DNA of 64,000 nt from Vulcanimicrobiota bacterium (lineage in GTDB: Bacteria > Vulcanimicrobiota > Xenobia > Xenobiales > JADMJV01). The notes beneath the pieces are model-generated. The model was given only the letters and a program-made list of their open reading frames with translations. It was not told the DNA's origin and did not search any database. How positions within the stretch are numbered: the stretch's first letter is position 1; the number at the start of each line of letters is the position of its first letter. The DNA is taken from NCBI GenBank assembly GCA_019637395.1, contig JAHBVR010000004.1:124001-188000 (forward strand). Direction: 5' to 3'. Position numbers and translations under genes: made by a program. Below are positions 51,397-59,955 of this stretch, one piece after another.

Positions 51397-52929
51397 CTAG
51401 GCAATCGAGCCGATGTCGCGGATGACGGCGCCGTCGTGTTCTTTGACGTTCTTGAGTTCGCCGATACGCCGGCCCAGATTTTCGCGAGCCAGGCGCAAGC
51501 GGCTACCGCCTACGTGACCGACCAGCGCGCGCATCCTCACCAGCGGAACGTCTGGCCCGAAGCGCCGGCAGAATTTCTCCGGCCAGATCTCGCGCAGATG
51601 CACCAGATCCTGGTAGAGCGGGCCGCGCGTAGGGGCGCCGATGACCAGGAATTCGTCGCCGCCGTCGCGCACGATTTTCACCCCCGGCAATTCCTCGAGA
51701 GCGGCCGCGCAGGCTTCCAGAGCCTGGTCGCCGGCGTCCTGGCCGCAGGTATTGTTGAAGGCCCGGAAGCCCACCAGATCGATGAAAGCAAAGGGCAGGT
51801 TGGCGCCGGCCAGACAGGGGCAGTGGGCGATCAACTCACACAGCTCCAGAAAATAGGTGAAACCGGCCAGTCCTGTCTTGCGATCGGTATTGCTGTCGTT
51901 GGGATTGGGCCAATGAAAGCGCTGCCAGAAGGGCAGCCGGGCCCGGCGCAGCCAGTTCAGCACCAGTGCCGTCAACCAGGGCACTTCCGGCCCCAGGGCG
52001 CGGAAGAACCCTTTCTCTTCCTGACGGCTCATAAAGAAATGGGCGGTGGGCCGCACGTCAAAGGTGGGATCCAGGCCGGCCAGAACCTGAGCGGCGGCCA
52101 GACTGGTGAGCACGTCCGGGGGCTGATCAGCGTCCTGGAAACCGCCGGCGGGCAGGGCGACGCGCTTCAGCCAGGTCACCAGGCGCCCCAGCAGGCCGAA
52201 TTCCGTGCCCAGCGCCAGCAGGCCGGCGGCCAGGTGGGCGCTGGCCGAGACCAGAGGTTGGCCGTGAAACGGGAAGCGGGTGCCTTCCACGAAGCCTTTT
52301 TGGCCGGCCATGGAGTAGGAAGAAGTGATGGCCAGCGCAATCGGCCGGTGCAGGGCCACCGCTCGCGGACGCTGGGCCAGGCAAAAGAGCGCGAAGGTAT
52401 CGGTCCAGGCATTCAGCATCTGCACGAATTGGGCCAGGTCCTTGCGCAGCACCGGTTCGGCTTCGGTCAGCATGGAATCGGCCATGTCGGCCAGGGAGCG
52501 CTGGCTGCGGCCGCTGACCAGACTCAAGCGGGGCGCGTCGGCCGCGCTTTGCCGGCGCAGTTCGTCCAGCAACTGGCTGGAATCGGCGATGAGGATGGGC
52601 AAAGTCAGCCGTTCTTCAAAATCAAAGGATTCTCGCTCCAGCACCTGCTGCTCCAACGGTCGCCAGGCCCGCCAGTTTTCCAGCGGGCCGGCATAAGCTG
52701 GTGGATCCACCCGGCGATGCGATAGCTCCCAGCGATAGCGGATGGTGCTGGTGGGCGCGCCCAATTGGCGGGTGCTCAGATGATTGAGCAGACGGCCCAC
52801 GTCAGGCTGTAATCCCACGCTGCGTTGGGCCAGGACGTTGGCGATACGCATAGGCTCATCGGCCAGCACCGACAGCCCGGCCAGCGCCTCCACGGCGCGT
52901 GATTCTACCTGCTCAAAGAGCGAACTCAA
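51397..52929 (-). CDS. Toroid-like domain/GGDEF diguanylate cyclase fusion
   Basis: 510 residues from the TTG overlapping the preceding stop (TTGA). The region 1-370 is helical and includes a segment (PAGGFQDADQPPDVLTSLAA, then FFMSRQEEKGFFRALGP) resembling alpha/alpha toroid prenyltransferase or squalene-cyclase repeats. Residues about 385-500 are a GGDEF domain: DRKTGLAGF (entry), FAFIDLVGFRAFNN (metal Asp), GQDAGDQAL and IVRDGGDEFLVIG (intact signature). It should make c-di-GMP from two GTP. No membrane segment or sensory PAS/GAF domain, so the toroid part is the probable sensor. Coupled to the small gene upstream. Confidence 0.8.
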   Translation of the reverse strand: MSSLFEQVESRAVEALAGLSVLADEPMRIANVLAQRSVGLQPDVGRLLNHLSTRQLGAPTSTIRYRWELSHRRVDPPAYAGPLENWRAWRPLEQQVLERESFDFEERLTLPILIADSSQLLDELRRQSAADAPRLSLVSGRSQRSLADMADSMLTEAEPVLRKDLAQFVQMLNAWTDTFALFCLAQRPRAVALHRPIALAITSSYSMAGQKGFVEGTRFPFHGQPLVSASAHLAAGLLALGTEFGLLGRLVTWLKRVALPAGGFQDADQPPDVLTSLAAAQVLAGLDPTFDVRPTAHFFMSRQEEKGFFRALGPEVPWLTALVLNWLRRARLPFWQRFHWPNPNDSNTDRKTGLAGFTYFLELCELIAHCPCLAGANLPFAFIDLVGFRAFNNTCGQDAGDQALEACAAALEELPGVKIVRDGGDEFLVIGAPTRGPLYQDLVHLREIWPEKFCRRFGPDVPLVRMRALVGHVGGSRLRLARENLGRRIGELKNVKEHDGAVIRDIGSIA

Positions 52930-53369
52930 TCCTCGTTGCTCTGGCGGTAAGATTGATCCAGTCTGTGCCGGTTCAAATGGTAGAAGTTGATGCGCTCCGG
53001 CCCGTCTACCTTCCAAATGGCGCGCAGCAACTCCACCTGGTCGGGCCCCGCCTGAGCTTTGACGGTCTCCACTCGAATCAAGCCGCCCTGGGGAGAAAAG
53101 CGGCGAAACTTGCACTCCAGCACTCCATTTTGGAATTGGGCTTCGGCTTCTTCCACGTGGTCGGAGCTCTGGTTACGCAGCAGGATGTGTCCCGGGCGGG
53201 GATCAAGGTCGAACTGCTCGGCACTTTCGCCCTGCTGGTTGTCGGTGGCCAGCACCTGGTCGATCAGTGCTTCCACGTTGTCGAGTTGTTCTTGCGCCTC
53301 GGCCGTACTCAGAGGCTGATGGGGCCGGTGCAAGATCTCTTCTGGAACTTCTCGCAGTAGACTTTCCAT
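52926..53369 (-). CDS. Small protein of unknown function, coupled to GGDEF gene
   Basis: 147 residues from the ATG at 53369. The helical first half is acidic (LSTAEAQEQLDNVEALIDQVL); the second half is strand-rich (ECKFRRFSPQGGLIRVETVK). No recognised motif. Overlaps the GGDEF gene by 4 bp, suggesting a partner or modulator of the diguanylate cyclase. Divergent from the methyltransferase at 53424. Confidence 0.62.
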   Translation of the reverse strand: MESLLREVPEEILHRPHQPLSTAEAQEQLDNVEALIDQVLATDNQQGESAEQFDLDPRPGHILLRNQSSDHVEEAEAQFQNGVLECKFRRFSPQGGLIRVETVKAQAGPDQVELLRAIWKVDGPERINFYHLNRHRLDQSYRQSNED

Positions 53370-53423
53370 CTCAGTCTCTTTGGGGGCGGGGGGTTTTCCC
53401 CCTGTCGGACAGAACCTGCGCCG

Positions 53424-54281
53424 ATGAATTACCAGGCCTACGCCCATATTTACGACGATGAATATCGGGACTACACCGAAGACATCCAATTTTACGTGCG
53501 TTGGGCCCGGCGCTGCGCGGCCCCCGCCCTGGAGCTCGGTTGCGGCACCGGGCGTATCTTGCTGGCTCTGGCCGAAGCGGGCTGTCCCGTCTGGGGCCTG
53601 GAACTATGTGAGCCCATGCTGGAGCGGGCGCGCCAGAAGTTGGCCCGGCTTCCCTCGCAAGTGGCCGAAACGGTGCGGCTGGTTCAAGGCGACATGCGGG
53701 ATTTTGACCTCGGCCAGGAGTTTGGCCTGATTTATCTACCTTTTCGCGAGTTCATGCATCTGGCCCAGGAAGAGGAACAGCTCAGTTGCCTGGACGCCAT
53801 CCACCGCCATTTGTCCCCCAACGGGCGGCTCATCATCAACCTTTACGATATGGATCTGGTGACGCTTTCGCAACGCAGCGAGAGTAATGTTCCGCTCTAC
53901 CGCCAGCACGGCGGGGACTACGTCGATCCCCGCAACGGCCACAAGGTCTACCTGAGTTCCGCTTCGCACTACCAGCCGTCCACCCAGACCCTGCACGAGG
54001 AAAGATTTTACGACCGTGTCGATCCGGAAGGGGCGGTGGTAGAACGGCGCATGGTCAAAATCACGCAGCGCTGGTTCTTTCGTTGGGAGATGCATCACTT
54101 GCTGCACCGGGCCAATTTCCGGGTGCATGAACTGTTCGGCGGCTACGAGCGCCAGCCGATCGGAGAGATGGGCTCCGAGATGATCTTCATCGCCCGCCCG
54201 GCTAATGAAAAAGAGCTACAGTCCGAAGTGGAATGGCTGGAAAATAAACTGGCTCGAATCAGGTCTTATAAACGAAAATAG
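53424..54281 (+). CDS. Class I SAM-dependent methyltransferase
   Basis: 285 residues. Typical motif I ALELGCGTGRILLALAEAG at about residue 36, motif II VWGLELCEPML, post-motif VQGDMRDFDL and IYLPFREFMHL (motif IV), LSPNGRLIINLYD (motif VI). Resembles the YjhP/methyltransferase_25 type acting on small molecules. ATG starts without a clear ribosome binding site. Its 3' end lies next to a convergent small membrane protein. Confidence 0.87.
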   Translation: MNYQAYAHIYDDEYRDYTEDIQFYVRWARRCAAPALELGCGTGRILLALAEAGCPVWGLELCEPMLERARQKLARLPSQVAETVRLVQGDMRDFDLGQEFGLIYLPFREFMHLAQEEEQLSCLDAIHRHLSPNGRLIINLYDMDLVTLSQRSESNVPLYRQHGGDYVDPRNGHKVYLSSASHYQPSTQTLHEERFYDRVDPEGAVVERRMVKITQRWFFRWEMHHLLHRANFRVHELFGGYERQPIGEMGSEMIFIARPANEKELQSEVEWLENKLARIRSYKRK

Positions 54282-54285
54282 CCAA

Positions 54286-54471
54286 CTAAGGCGCCTGATA
54301 GTGAAGGCCGTAAGCCAGCGGATGATTGGCCTGGTAGGAAAGGGGTTGGCGCTGTGGGGAGTTCTTGCTGGAGATGGCGTTGGTGATCAGGACGCACCAG
54401 GGGAGCAGGGCCAGCATCGCCAGGAACAATTGCAGCCAGGGTGAGGGGACCAAACCGCTATTCTTCTTCAT
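54286..54471 (-). CDS. Small single-helix membrane protein
   Basis: 61 residues, one hydrophobic segment (WLQLFLAMLALLPWCVLI) near the N-terminus and a polar tail. The ATG at 54471 is preferred to the in-frame ATG at 54498. Weak ribosome binding site; supported mainly by the membrane helix and by lying between two real genes. Confidence 0.45.
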   Translation of the reverse strand: MKKNSGLVPSPWLQLFLAMLALLPWCVLITNAISSKNSPQRQPLSYQANHPLAYGLHYQAP

Positions 54472-54513
54472 GGCATCAGGATAGAGGGAAAGCGACAATG
54501 GCCATGAGGTCCT

Positions 54514-54531
54514 CTAGTCCTGATTGACTAG
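54514..54531. promoter_or_regulatory. Inverted repeat CTAGTC-N6-GACTAG
   Basis: Perfect 6-bp arms around a 6-base spacer, about 50 bp before the thioredoxin start and 43 bp before the small membrane protein start. Candidate operator in the divergent region. Confidence 0.4.
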
Positions 54532-54580
54532 TACGGGAATACCGTGAGGAATTTTCGGATGGGCAAGCAATGGTACGGGT

Positions 54581-55027
54581 ATGGAACGGTTTTTGCCTTG
54601 TAAATCCTGTCATGCCCTCAATAAGGTGGCTGAGGAACGGCTCGCTCACGGGCCTGTCTGTGGCAAGTGTAAGAAGCCCCTGGAAGCTCTGCCGGTTTAT
54701 GCTGTGGATCGGAAAGGCCTGGAGGCTATCGTGCGCTCTTCGCCTGTTCCCGTGGTGGTTGACATCTGGGCTCCGTGGTGTGGGCCGTGCTTGCGGTTTG
54801 CTCCGACTTTTCAAGAATATGCCGAGCAGCATCCGCAGCAGGCCCTCTTTTTGAAATTGGATAGTGAAGCCCACCAGGACGCGGCTCGCACGCTACGGAT
54901 CCAGAGTATTCCGACGCTGTTGGGTTTTCTCCAAGGTAAAGAAGTGGCTCGCCAAAGCGGCATGCTCAACTACGCCCAGTTGGGCGAATGGGTCAACTAC
55001 TTTTCGGCCAAAAGACCTGGTGCTTAA
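54581..55027 (+). CDS. trxC: Thioredoxin 2-type protein with N-terminal zinc finger
   Basis: 148 residues: four cysteines (Cys7, Cys10, Cys27, Cys30) form the TrxC-type zinc finger, then the thioredoxin fold with WAPWCGPC (Cys67, Cys70) and the cis-proline SIPTLL. Reduces protein disulfides in the cytoplasm; zinc-finger thioredoxins are often linked to oxidative stress. ATG at 54581. Followed by a possible terminator at 55103-55150. Confidence 0.9.
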   Translation: MERFLPCKSCHALNKVAEERLAHGPVCGKCKKPLEALPVYAVDRKGLEAIVRSSPVPVVVDIWAPWCGPCLRFAPTFQEYAEQHPQQALFLKLDSEAHQDAARTLRIQSIPTLLGFLQGKEVARQSGMLNYAQLGEWVNYFSAKRPGA

Positions 55028-55102
55028 TAGGAGTTCTTTCCCGAAAAATCTGGTACATTGTGCACTTTCTGTTGAACCCCGACGGGGTTATCATTTCTTC
55101 AG

Positions 55103-55150
55103 AAGGACTTCCTGCGGGTGACCCCCCCCGACCGCTTGGAGTCCTTTTTT
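55103..55150 (+). terminator. Possible intrinsic terminator
   Basis: AAGGACT and AGTCCT pair at the base of a GC-rich internal structure, followed by TTTTTT at 55143-55148. Weak because the stem is interrupted; lies between the thioredoxin stop and the convergent ParB-like gene. Confidence 0.4.
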
Positions 55151-56018
55151 ATTTCTCGCCTGCTGGATTCACCGGTGGCTCGGGGTGCTCCCAGGCGGCC
55201 GCCCAGGCTGCTCGCCATACCCTCTGAACTCGCTTGAACAGGCCCACCAGCGGTCTTTCCGAGAATCGCTGCACCAGTGCCCGAGCTACTTCCGCGTCTC
55301 CACGATACTCGCCGCGGCAGCGCAGTTGTTCGCGGTGATAAGTGAGCCACAGATACAGTTCCGGGTCCGAGCGCTTGGGGAACTCCTGATGCACGCCCTG
55401 TTGCCGCAAAACTTCGAGTAGCGGGCGGTAGATCAAGTCATGCCAACTGGCGGCCGACTCCTCGGCGCTGAAGTCGCGGCCATAGCTGGTGCCCAAGTAA
55501 TACCGATGTACCTCGATATGCTCGCGCAGAACCGCGTAGAGTTCGGGGGGAAGCCGGCTAAAGTCGCTGTCGGGGGCGTGGCCGTCCAGGTTGGTTTCTT
55601 GTAGAAAATGACTCCACTGAGCTCGGCGCAGAACCTCGTCATGATGGAGTTCGGCCGTGATGGGTGCGCGTACGGTGACCTGGGTCACCAGCGCTTGAAT
55701 GGTTTCCTGGCCGCGGCTCAGGGCGACGGCCACGCGGTGGTGGCCGTCGCGAATGAAGTAGACCTGATCGACTTGAAAAACCTGAATCGGCTTGCTCAGA
55801 TCGATGTGCGGGTTGTGTATCAGGTGGCGCAGCCTTTGGAGCAAGTGGGCCTGCGGGCGGAAGGCCCGGGAAAAATCGTGGGAGCGCCCCTCGCTGCCCA
55901 CTACGGCCGCCAGTGGAATGGTCTGGAGACCGCTAAAGGCATAGGAGCGGCTGCCGAGAGCCGATTGGACCTCGTCAAAGCTTAACAGGGACTCGTCCCG
56001 AGCACGGTGGCGAAACAT
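55149..56018 (-). CDS. ParB-like nuclease-fold protein (sulfiredoxin/ParB superfamily)
   Basis: 289 residues. The conserved feature is FIRDGHHRVAVALSRGQETIQALV (residues 92-115), the ParB/sulfiredoxin motif, preceded by IDLSKPIQVFQVDQVY. The C-terminal half is helical with LYLWLTYHREQLR and a charged tail, similar to DUF4032-type proteins. Not a chromosome-partition ParB, since no HTH module is present. Role unknown; possibly nuclease or ATP-binding regulator. Confidence 0.65.
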   Translation of the reverse strand: MFRHRARDESLLSFDEVQSALGSRSYAFSGLQTIPLAAVVGSEGRSHDFSRAFRPQAHLLQRLRHLIHNPHIDLSKPIQVFQVDQVYFIRDGHHRVAVALSRGQETIQALVTQVTVRAPITAELHHDEVLRRAQWSHFLQETNLDGHAPDSDFSRLPPELYAVLREHIEVHRYYLGTSYGRDFSAEESAASWHDLIYRPLLEVLRQQGVHQEFPKRSDPELYLWLTYHREQLRCRGEYRGDAEVARALVQRFSERPLVGLFKRVQRVWRAAWAAAWEHPEPPVNPAGEK

Positions 56019-56148
56019 AATCTATAACAGGTCTTGGATCTTTCCCCTGAAATAAACCTGAAACCGGCTGCAGATGGATTGCTACGACGCTCGGCCCGGA
56101 CCAGCAGAGAGTCCCGGCGCTTCAGCCGATTTGTCTTACCTGCCTTCC

Positions 56149-56640
56149 ATGCGCTATAGTTGGAAGTCTGTGAGTGGTAAGACGGGGGCGTCGTGTCGAG
56201 CAATTACTTTGGCGGAAGTCATGTTGGCAGTGGGCCTGCTGGGTCTGATCCTTTTATCTGTCATCGCGCTTTTCCATAGCTTGCTGGCTTCTACGTCCAA
56301 AAGCAACGATATGACGGTAGCCACGGCCATGGCTCAACAGCGACTCAATGAACTGGTGACGCAGCAGCCGAGTTACCGCGCCACCTATGGTCAGGACTTT
56401 CCCACCGACGTGCTGGGTCAGGCCGTCTACGCTCACGACAGCCAGAGCACTTCGACCTTTTATTCTCAGGCCCGGCCCGAATTGCTCAAAGATGACGGGC
56501 CGGCTTTTGGGCGCACCTACTATCTGGAAGTCCAGGTTTTCTGGAATACCCCCGATGCCAATCAGGTCGCGGCCAACCGGCATCAACAAGGGGCCCAGTC
56601 CGTCAAAGCCGGCCGCGTGGTCTACGTGCCCGGCTCATGA
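56149..56640 (+). CDS. Type IV prepilin-like protein (pseudopilin, PilV-like)
   Basis: 163 residues from the ATG at 56149. The prepilin signature AITLAEVMLAVGLLGLILLSV follows a short basic leader (SGKTGASCR); a GTG at 56170 would give a leader of only about 10 residues. Cleavage would leave Ile at +1 and Glu at +5 (atypical Ala at -1). The globular part has strands such as YYLEVQVFWNT. ATGA overlap with the next prepilin gene. Minor pilin of a type IV pilus or type II secretion-like system. Confidence 0.78.
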   Translation: MRYSWKSVSGKTGASCRAITLAEVMLAVGLLGLILLSVIALFHSLLASTSKSNDMTVATAMAQQRLNELVTQQPSYRATYGQDFPTDVLGQAVYAHDSQSTSTFYSQARPELLKDDGPAFGRTYYLEVQVFWNTPDANQVAANRHQQGAQSVKAGRVVYVPGS

Positions 56641-57332
56641 AGCGTGGCTTTAGCTTGCTGGAACTGTGCGTCTCTCTGGGCATCCTGAGCTTCGTGCTGT
56701 TAGGGATTTTCGGGGTTTTTGAGTTGGGCCAGAGCAGTTTTCATTTCGCCTCGTTGCGCCAGGGGCTGCAAAGCGAGGCCCGAGTGGCTTTTTACGCACT
56801 GGGTAACGACTTGCGTCACAGTTCATTTGTGACCGTCACCACCGTGCCCCGCACGGTGAGCGTGATTTTGCCCCGTCAGGAAAGCCGCGGCAACCAGACT
56901 CTCGACCGCGACGGTCTGTGCACCGCCGGCGTGGAGAATTGGGAATCTCCCGGGGCCATCGACATCCATAGCGGTTTTCCCAATTTCGATAGTTTCGTGG
57001 TATACTATGGCACCAGCGAGCCCGAAGGACGTTTGATTCGCCAGGTTGTCAGGCCGGCTCTGGTCGGGCCCTATCCGAACGCCGAGTTCTCCCTGGTCAA
57101 CTCGATGCATGACAATCCTTTGGCCAACAGCAGTCGGGTGGGCGTGACTCGCACCTTGAGCAAACGCTTGCTTTCCTTCCGAGCGCGCCGGGATAACGAT
57201 AGCCGCCTGGTAGTGGTGCTGCTGCGCTTACGCGGGATGGGGGGAGCGAAACCGGGAACTGGCGCCCGAGCTGACGAAACTTTCGAACTGACCTTGAAGA
57301 CTTATCCGGAAAACACCTATCCACGTGTATAG
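56637..57332 (+). CDS. Type IV prepilin-like protein (PilW/GspJ-like)
   Basis: 231 residues with a classic prepilin leader MKRG followed by FSLLELCVSLGILSF (Phe +1, Glu +5). The mature part is strand-rich. Coupled by 4 bp to the preceding prepilin and closely followed by the next, the usual layout of minor pilin clusters. Confidence 0.82.
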   Translation: MKRGFSLLELCVSLGILSFVLLGIFGVFELGQSSFHFASLRQGLQSEARVAFYALGNDLRHSSFVTVTTVPRTVSVILPRQESRGNQTLDRDGLCTAGVENWESPGAIDIHSGFPNFDSFVVYYGTSEPEGRLIRQVVRPALVGPYPNAEFSLVNSMHDNPLANSSRVGVTRTLSKRLLSFRARRDNDSRLVVVLLRLRGMGGAKPGTGARADETFELTLKTYPENTYPRV

Positions 57333-57342
57333 GAGGCTGAAG

Positions 57343-59220
57343 ATGCGCAATTGGCGGAGACGGGGAGTGGCGCTGTTCGTAGTGCTACTGGTGATGTTCG
57401 TGTTGCTGACCTTGCTGGGGGCCTTTGTTCGGGTCAACAACACCAATCTGAATTTGCTGGGCCTGGGCCTGACCCGGGTGCAGGCGGAGGAAGCCTGCAA
57501 CAGCGCCGTTCAATACGCCTGGATGCGGCTCGACAAGGAAGCCGACTGGGGCTCGCCGGGATACTTCACCTCGCATAGCCCCCATGAAGTTTTGGGCTCA
57601 CGCCTGGAGTGCTCAGGTTCTGGCACGACCGTGACCGGCAAGGTCAACGGCACCGACATGACTTTTACCATCCAACTTTTCAATAATTTAAATAACGCCA
57701 GCCCGGATGAACCCAACCGGGTTCCCAAGTATGCCGTGCGCATGAGCATTGAGGGCCGTAGCGGCAATGCCCGCAAGCATATGGAAGTCGTTCTGCGCAA
57801 GCGGGCCTTTGTCGATGCGTCGGCGGTGGCGCAACTGCGCATGGCCGTGACCAACCCTCAGCCAATGAAGTGGAATATCGATTCCACCGATCGCCAGTTG
57901 AATATGGTGCGCTCCAATGGAACCTTGCTGGGTCCCAACCCGGGGCTGGGCGGCGGGCCTTCGCAAATCGAGTTTTTGAGACCGGCCGGCACACCCGCAG
58001 CTGCCCAGGGACCCTTCGGCAGCGCCTGGGCCAGTGACGAAATTACCCTGGGAACCACCGCGCTTTCCGGCAACAGCGCCGCCACCACCACGGCCGGGGT
58101 CAACACCAAGGGCCAGTTCGTTCCCAAAACCGGCGGTAGCTACCAGATTCCTGATCTGAAACCCGAGGATCTGACGGGACCCACCACGGAGCGGACTCTG
58201 CCGGGCGGTACTTACTCTTTTTTGATCGCCGGCACCGACGTGCCGGCCGTTCCGGCCCAAGAAGCCGTGGCCGAAGTCCCGGCGGTGGAGGCGCAGCCCG
58301 AGGTGGGCATCCCGGGGGAGGAGGGTTACCAACCTGCGGTGGAGGCGACCCCCGCCGTTCCTGGAAGAGCAGCCGTGGCTGCCGTAGACGCCTATACCCA
58401 GTGGAACCAGTCCCTGGTCTATACCGATCCGGCGGGCCATGTTCAGGTATTGGCCTCGGTTCCTTCAGGAGAGGGACACGGGAATGACTACACCCCCGTA
58501 CCTCTCAACCGAGACGTCTGGGTCCCGCTGGCTTTGGATCCGGCCACGGGAGCCCGCACCGACCGTTCCATTTTGGCCAACCTGAAGACCTGTCAGATCG
58601 TGGTTGCCCCCGGCATCAAGGCGGTGGTGCCGAGCGGCGATTTGAGGGTGGACGGGCAGTTGGGCTCGGGCAACCTGGCTCTGGGCACCAGGGTGGAAGG
58701 CGCCCAGCAGGAGGAGCACGACGGTCACCGCGGCCACCGGCGCCGCGGCCGCGGCAACGCTCAGCCCGAAGACGAAGCGCTGGCCCAGCCTTCCAGTCTG
58801 GAAGCGCTGGACGGCAACATCAGTATTTACGGCGCGGCCACCGGTTGGGGTGCTATCGTCTCTCACCAAAAGGACATTTCCTTGCGTATGCGTAACGCTC
58901 TGGCCACCGATCCCGACGGGGGCGTGGCTCTCTACGCCGGCGGCGACGTGACCATGCTGTCGGGCCGGCAGTCCTACGGGGTGGACTGCTCCGATGCCAC
59001 CTTCTTGGGGTTGATCTATGCCAAGGGCAATTTTTTGGCCCGGGCCAACCAGCAGAACCTGAACATCGAAGGGGCGCTGGTCAGCAAGGGAGCTATCGAC
59101 ATCCTCGAGGCCAGGAACGTCAACTTCAAGTACAACCCGGATTTCCTCTTCGACATCATCGATACGACCTCGCAGACCTCAGCCACCCGTCTCGAGCAAG
59201 TCTCTCTCTCCATCCGCTAA
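57343..59220 (+). CDS. PilX-like large minor pilin/membrane-anchored protein
   Basis: 625 residues. ATG with AGGAGG 6 bases upstream. Basic leader (MRNWRRRGVA) and a single helix (LFVVLLVMFVLLTLLGAF) fit the PilX family, in which Glu5 may be absent. The long ectodomain includes a Pro/Ala/Glu stutter (PAVPAQEAVAEVPAVEAQPE) and a His/Arg-rich stretch (EEHDGHRGHRRRGRGNAQ), unusual for pilins. The C-terminal region has bactofilin/beta-helix-like strands (NISIYGAATGWGAIVSH, GGVALYAGGDVT). Likely a pilus-associated adhesin. The last 42 bp overlap a convergent gene. Confidence 0.72.
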   Translation: MRNWRRRGVALFVVLLVMFVLLTLLGAFVRVNNTNLNLLGLGLTRVQAEEACNSAVQYAWMRLDKEADWGSPGYFTSHSPHEVLGSRLECSGSGTTVTGKVNGTDMTFTIQLFNNLNNASPDEPNRVPKYAVRMSIEGRSGNARKHMEVVLRKRAFVDASAVAQLRMAVTNPQPMKWNIDSTDRQLNMVRSNGTLLGPNPGLGGGPSQIEFLRPAGTPAAAQGPFGSAWASDEITLGTTALSGNSAATTTAGVNTKGQFVPKTGGSYQIPDLKPEDLTGPTTERTLPGGTYSFLIAGTDVPAVPAQEAVAEVPAVEAQPEVGIPGEEGYQPAVEATPAVPGRAAVAAVDAYTQWNQSLVYTDPAGHVQVLASVPSGEGHGNDYTPVPLNRDVWVPLALDPATGARTDRSILANLKTCQIVVAPGIKAVVPSGDLRVDGQLGSGNLALGTRVEGAQQEEHDGHRGHRRRGRGNAQPEDEALAQPSSLEALDGNISIYGAATGWGAIVSHQKDISLRMRNALATDPDGGVALYAGGDVTMLSGRQSYGVDCSDATFLGLIYAKGNFLARANQQNLNIEGALVSKGAIDILEARNVNFKYNPDFLFDIIDTTSQTSATRLEQVSLSIR

Positions 59221-59856
59221 AAACTCTGCAAAGCTCCGGGTGGACTCGAGATGAAACTCGGGGATCTGCTCCAGCAGTTGGGGTTTGAGCCGATACTGCT
59301 CACAGACCAGCGAGACGCGGGGGGCGTTGCGAGTACCCATGCCGCTCTGTTTCCAGGGCTTTACTTCGTGATAGAGCCAGCCGGGAAATTCCAACAATGT
59401 GTTGACGCGCGGCTGGAAACGGGCCTTGATCAGCGCGTTGCGGTGAAAGACCAGCTCCCCTCCCTGGAGGTTGGGCGGCAGGCACAAGTAAAGCACCGAG
59501 ACTCGATAAGGAAAGGGCACTTTGGACCCCGGCGGCAGAAAGGATAGCAGCGTCTTGTCGGCATGCGGCGCGACGGCCGCGCCCTCGTGAATAACCAGCG
59601 GATTGACGAGGAAGGCCTGACAGTCCGGGCGCAGCACCTTTTCCAGGCAAGGTCGCGCGCTGGGTAGCATCAACAGGAAACGCTCTACCTGGGAACGCTG
59701 AAATAACACCGAGAAACCGTAGGTTTGCTGGAAACCCTGATCGAGATCGCTGGCCGCCAGGTAGGGTGAGTTGAGCACGGCCAGGGCCAGTCGCTCCAGT
59801 TCGTCCGCTTCAAGCAGTTGAGGGCGCACTCGATAGGGGACCAGGAAAGAGAGCAT
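59179..59856 (-). CDS. 2-oxoglutarate/Fe(II)-dependent dioxygenase (prolyl-4-hydroxylase-like)
   Basis: 225 residues. The double-stranded beta-helix fold has the iron ligands HxD in VAPHADKTL and His in GWLYHEVKPW, with Arg in NAPRVSLV for 2-oxoglutarate. Typical of P4Hc-type hydroxylases that modify proteins or small molecules. ATG at 59856. The C-terminus converges on the PilX-like gene. Confidence 0.82.
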   Translation of the reverse strand: MLSFLVPYRVRPQLLEADELERLALAVLNSPYLAASDLDQGFQQTYGFSVLFQRSQVERFLLMLPSARPCLEKVLRPDCQAFLVNPLVIHEGAAVAPHADKTLLSFLPPGSKVPFPYRVSVLYLCLPPNLQGGELVFHRNALIKARFQPRVNTLLEFPGWLYHEVKPWKQSGMGTRNAPRVSLVCEQYRLKPQLLEQIPEFHLESTRSFAEFLADGERDLLETGG

Positions 59857-59875
59857 GAAAGGCGCTTTGGCGGCA

Positions 59876-59951
59876 GGGGGGCTGGCGCCTCCCCCTAAGA
59901 CCCCCCGCCCTTGGAAGAAGGGGGGGCTGCTGCCTCCCCCTAAGACCCCCC
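59876..59951. repeat. Two direct GC-rich repeats between genes
   Basis: A GGGGGG-CTG core with CCTCCCCCTAAGACCCCCC recurs at 59876-59906 and 59921-59951 (45-bp period). The G and C tracts can also pair within each copy as hairpins. Intergenic and strain-variable candidate; may act as a transcription block between the divergent genes. Confidence 0.75.
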
Positions 59952-59955
59952 CGCT

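Noticed and set aside
55149-56018. Chromosome partitioning ParB
   Set aside because: Only the DGHHR nuclease-fold motif is present; no HTH and no ParA or parS.
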